This document shows positions 61,566 to 64,000 of a stretch of DNA of 64,000 bases, in pieces. Every line of letters begins with the position of its first letter. Positions within the stretch are counted from its first letter, which is position 1. The DNA is from CAZTQN01 sp964615765 (GTDB taxonomy: Bacteria > Planctomycetota > Phycisphaerae > Phycisphaerales > UBA1924): contig CAZTQN010000007.1 in the NCBI GenBank assembly GCA_964615765.1, positions 62,001 through 126,000 of the forward strand, given 5' to 3'. Position numbers and translations under genes: made by a program. The notes below the pieces were generated by a model. It worked only from the letters and a program-made list of their open reading frames with translations, did not search any database and was not told where the DNA came from.

Positions 61566-62150
61566 TTACGACCGGCGGGCGGTGGGGAGCACGCCGATGA
61601 GGACCGCGAGCACGCCGCCGGCGAGGAGCCACGGGCGGACCTTGTCGTCGGTCGTCCAGCGTTCGAGGGTCGAGATGCGCCGGTTCATGTCCGGGTGCGG
61701 GGGCTCGCGCAGCGGCGGGGGCTCGAGCGTCGGGAAGACCGAGGCGCTGGTGCGGGCCGGGTCGGGGATGGGCGTGAGCGGGACGCGGTCGGTCGGGGAC
61801 TGCGTCAACTGCGTCGCGGCGAGCGAGAGCAGGACCGACTCGTCGCCGGATTGCAGGGCCGCCTGGAACTGGCCGTAGCGGCGGACGCGCTCGAGGCGGT
61901 GGTCTTCAACGGCCTTGGCCTTGTCGCGTTCCCAGCGGGCCAGGCGGAGGTCGCGCTCGGCGGGGATCAGCACCGTGGCGGCGATGGTGCCCACGCCGGC
62001 GATGAGAAAGAGCCAGCCCGGATCCAGACGGACGAGCGGGCCATGGCGACGAGCGCGGGCGGGGGACTGGCCCCTCGGCGGGCGCGGCGCGACGGACGCC
62101 CGGCGCGGGGCGGAGACGGAGCCGGATGGCACGGGCGATGACGCCGACAT
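61566..62150 (-). CDS. Two-helix membrane protein of unknown function
   Basis: This is a 194-residue protein. A Ser/Pro/Arg-rich N-terminus (about 1-40) precedes a first membrane helix (about 43-62, GWLFLIAGVGTIAATVLIP). A charged helical region follows (RDLRLARWERDKAKAVEDHR) and continues into a Pro-rich stretch. A second helix lies near the end (about 172-189, WLLAGGVLAVLIGVLP). The coiled region just after the first helix recalls cell-division scaffold proteins, but I cannot name a family. The ATG at 62150 is preferred to a GTG three codons earlier. It precedes rnpA on the same strand. Confidence 0.72.
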   Translation of the reverse strand: MSASSPVPSGSVSAPRRASVAPRPPRGQSPARARRHGPLVRLDPGWLFLIAGVGTIAATVLIPAERDLRLARWERDKAKAVEDHRLERVRRYGQFQAALQSGDESVLLSLAATQLTQSPTDRVPLTPIPDPARTSASVFPTLEPPPLREPPHPDMNRRISTLERWTTDDKVRPWLLAGGVLAVLIGVLPTARRS

Positions 62151-62271
62151 GGTCAGCACGGGGGGTGGGTATCGGTCAGGTGTGCGGGAAGGCTAGCGAA
62201 ATGATGGGCGGGTGAGCCGGGGGGAACGGGGAGCGGCGGGGGTTGGGGCAGGATTGGGGCGGGGGCGGTTC

Positions 62272-62277
62272 TACACT
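62272..62277 (+). promoter_or_regulatory. -10-like TACACT in front of the ketosynthase-like gene
   Basis: TACACT ends eight bases before the ATG at 62286, with no ribosome-binding site between. A leaderless or near-leaderless transcript is likely. Confidence 0.5.
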
Positions 62278-62285
62278 GCTCGCCT

Positions 62286-63620
62286 ATGCCGCGACGCGTG
62301 TTGATCACGGGGCTGGGGACGGTGAGCGCTCTGGGGATGGGGGCGGGCGGGGGCGCGTTCTGGGAGGGGCTGTGCGCCGGACGCACGGCCCTGGGGCCGG
62401 TACGCCGGTTTGACGCGTCGGGGTTCCGGTGCGGGCTGGCGGGGGAAGTGGCGGACCTGAGCATCCGCGACCTGGTGCCCAAGCACTATCGCAAAGCGAC
62501 GAAGGTGATGGCGCGGGACACGGAGATCGCGGTCGCCGCGGCCAAGTTCGCCGTGCAGGACGCGGGGCTGGTGACGCGGTCGGATATTGAGGAAGGCATC
62601 GCGACGGCGCTCACGCACCCAGCGGAGCGGACGGGGTGTCATATCGGGGCCGGGCTGATCGCCGCGGACAGCGAAGAGATGGCGGCGGCGATGGCGACGG
62701 CGCGGGGCGAAGGGAACCGGCTGGATCTTCGAGCGTGGGGCGGCGAGGGCGGGGCGGGGATGGAGTCGCTGACGCCGCTGTGGCTGCTCAAGTATCTGCC
62801 GAACATGCTGGCGTGCCACGTGACGATCATCCACGGGGCGGAGGGGCCCAGCAACACGATCACGTGCGCCGAGGCGAGCGGGCTGCTCTCGGTCGGGGAG
62901 AGCGCGCGGGTGGTGGAGCGCGGGGCGGCGGACATCTGCTTCTCCGGCTCGGCGGAGAGCAAGGTCAACCCGATGGGGATGCTGCGGATGGACCTGTGCG
63001 GGTACCTGGCCCAGTCGATGGGTCAGACCGACGGCAGCGCACTGGTCCGCCCGTTTGATCCGCAGGCGACGGGCACGGTCTTGGGCGAGGGCGGCGGGAT
63101 CCTGATGCTGGAAGAGCGGGAAGCCGCGATCAAGCGCGGGGCCCGGGCGTACGCCGAGGTCGTCGGGTTCGGCGGCGGACACTCTGAGCCGGGCTACCCG
63201 GCCGGGGAGAATGACGAGGGGTATCGGTACGCGATCGAGAACGCGCTGGAGGACGCCGGGATTGGGCCGGAGGCGATCTCGGCGGTGGTGCCCTTGGGCA
63301 GCGGCGTGCCGGCGCTGGACCGGGCGGAGCTGGGGGCACTGCGGGCGGTGCTGGGCGAGCGGCTGGGGCGGGTGCCGCTGATTACGTTGACGCCCAACCT
63401 GGGGCTGAGCATGGCGGGGTGCGGGGGCCTGCAGGTGGCGGCGGGGGCGCTGGCGCTGCACACGCAGACAGTGCCGGCGCGGGTGCACCGGGGGCGGGCG
63501 GCGGGGGACGCCGGGGCGGGTCCGGCGGATCGGCAGGCGGCGGCGCTAGAGTTCGTTCTGGTGTGCTCGGGTTCGCTCGGGGCCCAGAACGCCGCGGTCG
63601 TGCTGAAGGCGGTACGCTGA
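62286..63620 (+). CDS. Beta-ketoacyl synthase-like protein lacking the catalytic histidines
   Basis: A 444-residue thiolase-fold protein of the FabF/KS group. It begins RRVLITGLGTVSALGMGAGG and has KVMARDTEIAVAAAKFAVQD, typical of KAS II. The nucleophile Cys is kept in NTITCAEASG (about residue 194), and RPFDPQATGTVLGEGGGILM is a standard segment. The two regions that normally hold His read VVPLGSGVPALDRAE (for NAHATSTPxGD) and LTPNLGLSMAGCGGLQVAAG (for STKSMTGHLLGAAG), so both His and the Lys are gone. It could be a chain-length-factor-like partner or a changed activity. No acyl carrier protein or other fatty-acid gene is adjacent. Confidence 0.88.
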   Translation: MPRRVLITGLGTVSALGMGAGGGAFWEGLCAGRTALGPVRRFDASGFRCGLAGEVADLSIRDLVPKHYRKATKVMARDTEIAVAAAKFAVQDAGLVTRSDIEEGIATALTHPAERTGCHIGAGLIAADSEEMAAAMATARGEGNRLDLRAWGGEGGAGMESLTPLWLLKYLPNMLACHVTIIHGAEGPSNTITCAEASGLLSVGESARVVERGAADICFSGSAESKVNPMGMLRMDLCGYLAQSMGQTDGSALVRPFDPQATGTVLGEGGGILMLEEREAAIKRGARAYAEVVGFGGGHSEPGYPAGENDEGYRYAIENALEDAGIGPEAISAVVPLGSGVPALDRAELGALRAVLGERLGRVPLITLTPNLGLSMAGCGGLQVAAGALALHTQTVPARVHRGRAAGDAGAGPADRQAAALEFVLVCSGSLGAQNAAVVLKAVR

Positions 63621-63672
63621 AAGCCGCGGCACTCTTTCCTCTTTCTTCCTCAGCCTTCGGGCGGGAGCAGCC

Positions 63673-64000
63673 ATGTACGACGATCCGGGCCAGTATCGAG
63701 ATCATCAGCCGCGTGAAGGTGGCTACCGCGAAGGCGGGGGCGGTCGGCGCGGGGGCTACGGCGGCGGTCATGGCGGGCACGGTGGTCATGGGGGCCACGG
63801 CGGTCATGGTGGGCACGGCGGCGGCGGGCGCGGCCCGCGGCGCGACCCGGACCGCGAAGGCCGCGGGATCCCGCTCTCCGAACTCGACCCGGCGCTGACG
63901 GAAGTCAGCCGTCGCCTGATCGGGTGCGCGATCGAAGTCCACAAGGGCTTGGGCCCGGGCTTCGACCGCGAGGTGTACCTGAAGGCGCTGACGGTCGAGA
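63673..64000 (+). CDS. GxxExxY protein with His/Gly repeat N-terminus (3' end outside window)
   Basis: The ATG at 63673 has GGGAG five bases upstream, and the frame is open to the window edge (109 codons). Residues about 15-52 are Gly, His and Arg, including six consecutive HGG units (about nt 63770-63823). Then comes the family core: ELDPALTEVSRRLIGCAIEV, with HKGLGPGFDREVYLKAL giving the G-x-x-x-E-x-x-Y signature. GxxExxY proteins share a PD-(D/E)XK nuclease-like fold and have no settled role. The His-rich front could bind metal. It follows the ketosynthase-like gene by about 50 bases. Confidence 0.85.
   Translation, partial: MYDDPGQYRDHQPREGGYREGGGGRRGGYGGGHGGHGGHGGHGGHGGHGGGGRGPRRDPDREGRGIPLSELDPALTEVSRRLIGCAIEVHKGLGPGFDREVYLKALTVE

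Overview
The window is high-GC DNA (about 70 % by eye) with short intergenic gaps, genes on both strands, and almost only housekeeping plus secreted-protein genes. It most resembles a member of the Planctomycetota, probably class Phycisphaerae. The pointers are: exported proteins ending in paired 'QDIFDFLAAYF' dockerin-like motifs; exported proteins opening with an LExRxL motif (LEQRQLL, LEARLAL); several one-off prepilin-type proteins sharing FTLIELLVVIAIIALLIG; a 3,218-residue exoprotein; and a split ClpP1/ClpP2 pair. This assignment is inference; no rRNA or taxonomic marker was compared. I see no tRNA, rRNA, CRISPR array, transposase or phage gene.

Layout. 1-17.4 kb is core metabolism and maintenance: two membrane proteins and scpA (minus); kdsD, a zinc-ribbon membrane protein, an acyl-CoA carboxylase carboxyltransferase and a SUFU protein (plus); a minus-strand run of metallophosphoesterase, yidC and mutY; clpP1-clpP2 separated by an inverted heptad array; a membrane protein; pheA; and a small PPC-domain exoprotein. 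17.9-39.1 kb is the secreted-protein region: the giant exoprotein, an orphan DNA methyltransferase, a GH15 glucoamylase-like enzyme, two small cytoplasmic proteins, and two tandem paralogous Cys-rich exoproteins. 39.4-51.8 kb returns to housekeeping: rimO, a GspE_N-domain protein, argF, a helix-hairpin-helix membrane protein overlapping a PcrA/UvrD helicase, a trypsin-like protease, an APC permease with a C-terminal Usp-like domain, and a DEAD-box helicase with a pentapeptide-like tail. 51.9-56.3 kb is a minus-strand array of three modules, each a prepilin-like protein followed by a one-helix small protein, divergent from a membrane-anchored Ser/Thr kinase. 58-64 kb holds a thioredoxin-like protein, a Kazal-like secreted peptide, a TetR regulator, yidD-rnpA, a beta-ketoacyl synthase-like protein lacking its histidines, and the start of a GxxExxY protein.

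How the parts fit. Three proteins share the same C-terminal dockerin-like tail and two share an LExRxL N-terminal motif, so at least two export or sorting routes seem to serve this locus. The prepilin modules suggest type IV-pilus or type II-secretion-like surface structures, but no assembly ATPase, platform protein or prepilin peptidase lies here. Many genes start only 5-8 nt after a TAnnnT hexamer, which suggests leaderless transcripts; a few others have TTGnnn-N16/17-nAnnnT promoters. The strongest candidates for something undescribed are the triplicated prepilin/small-helix module, the giant exoprotein with a zincin site whose zinc ligands are all replaced, and the phrase-like inverted repeats in three gene gaps.
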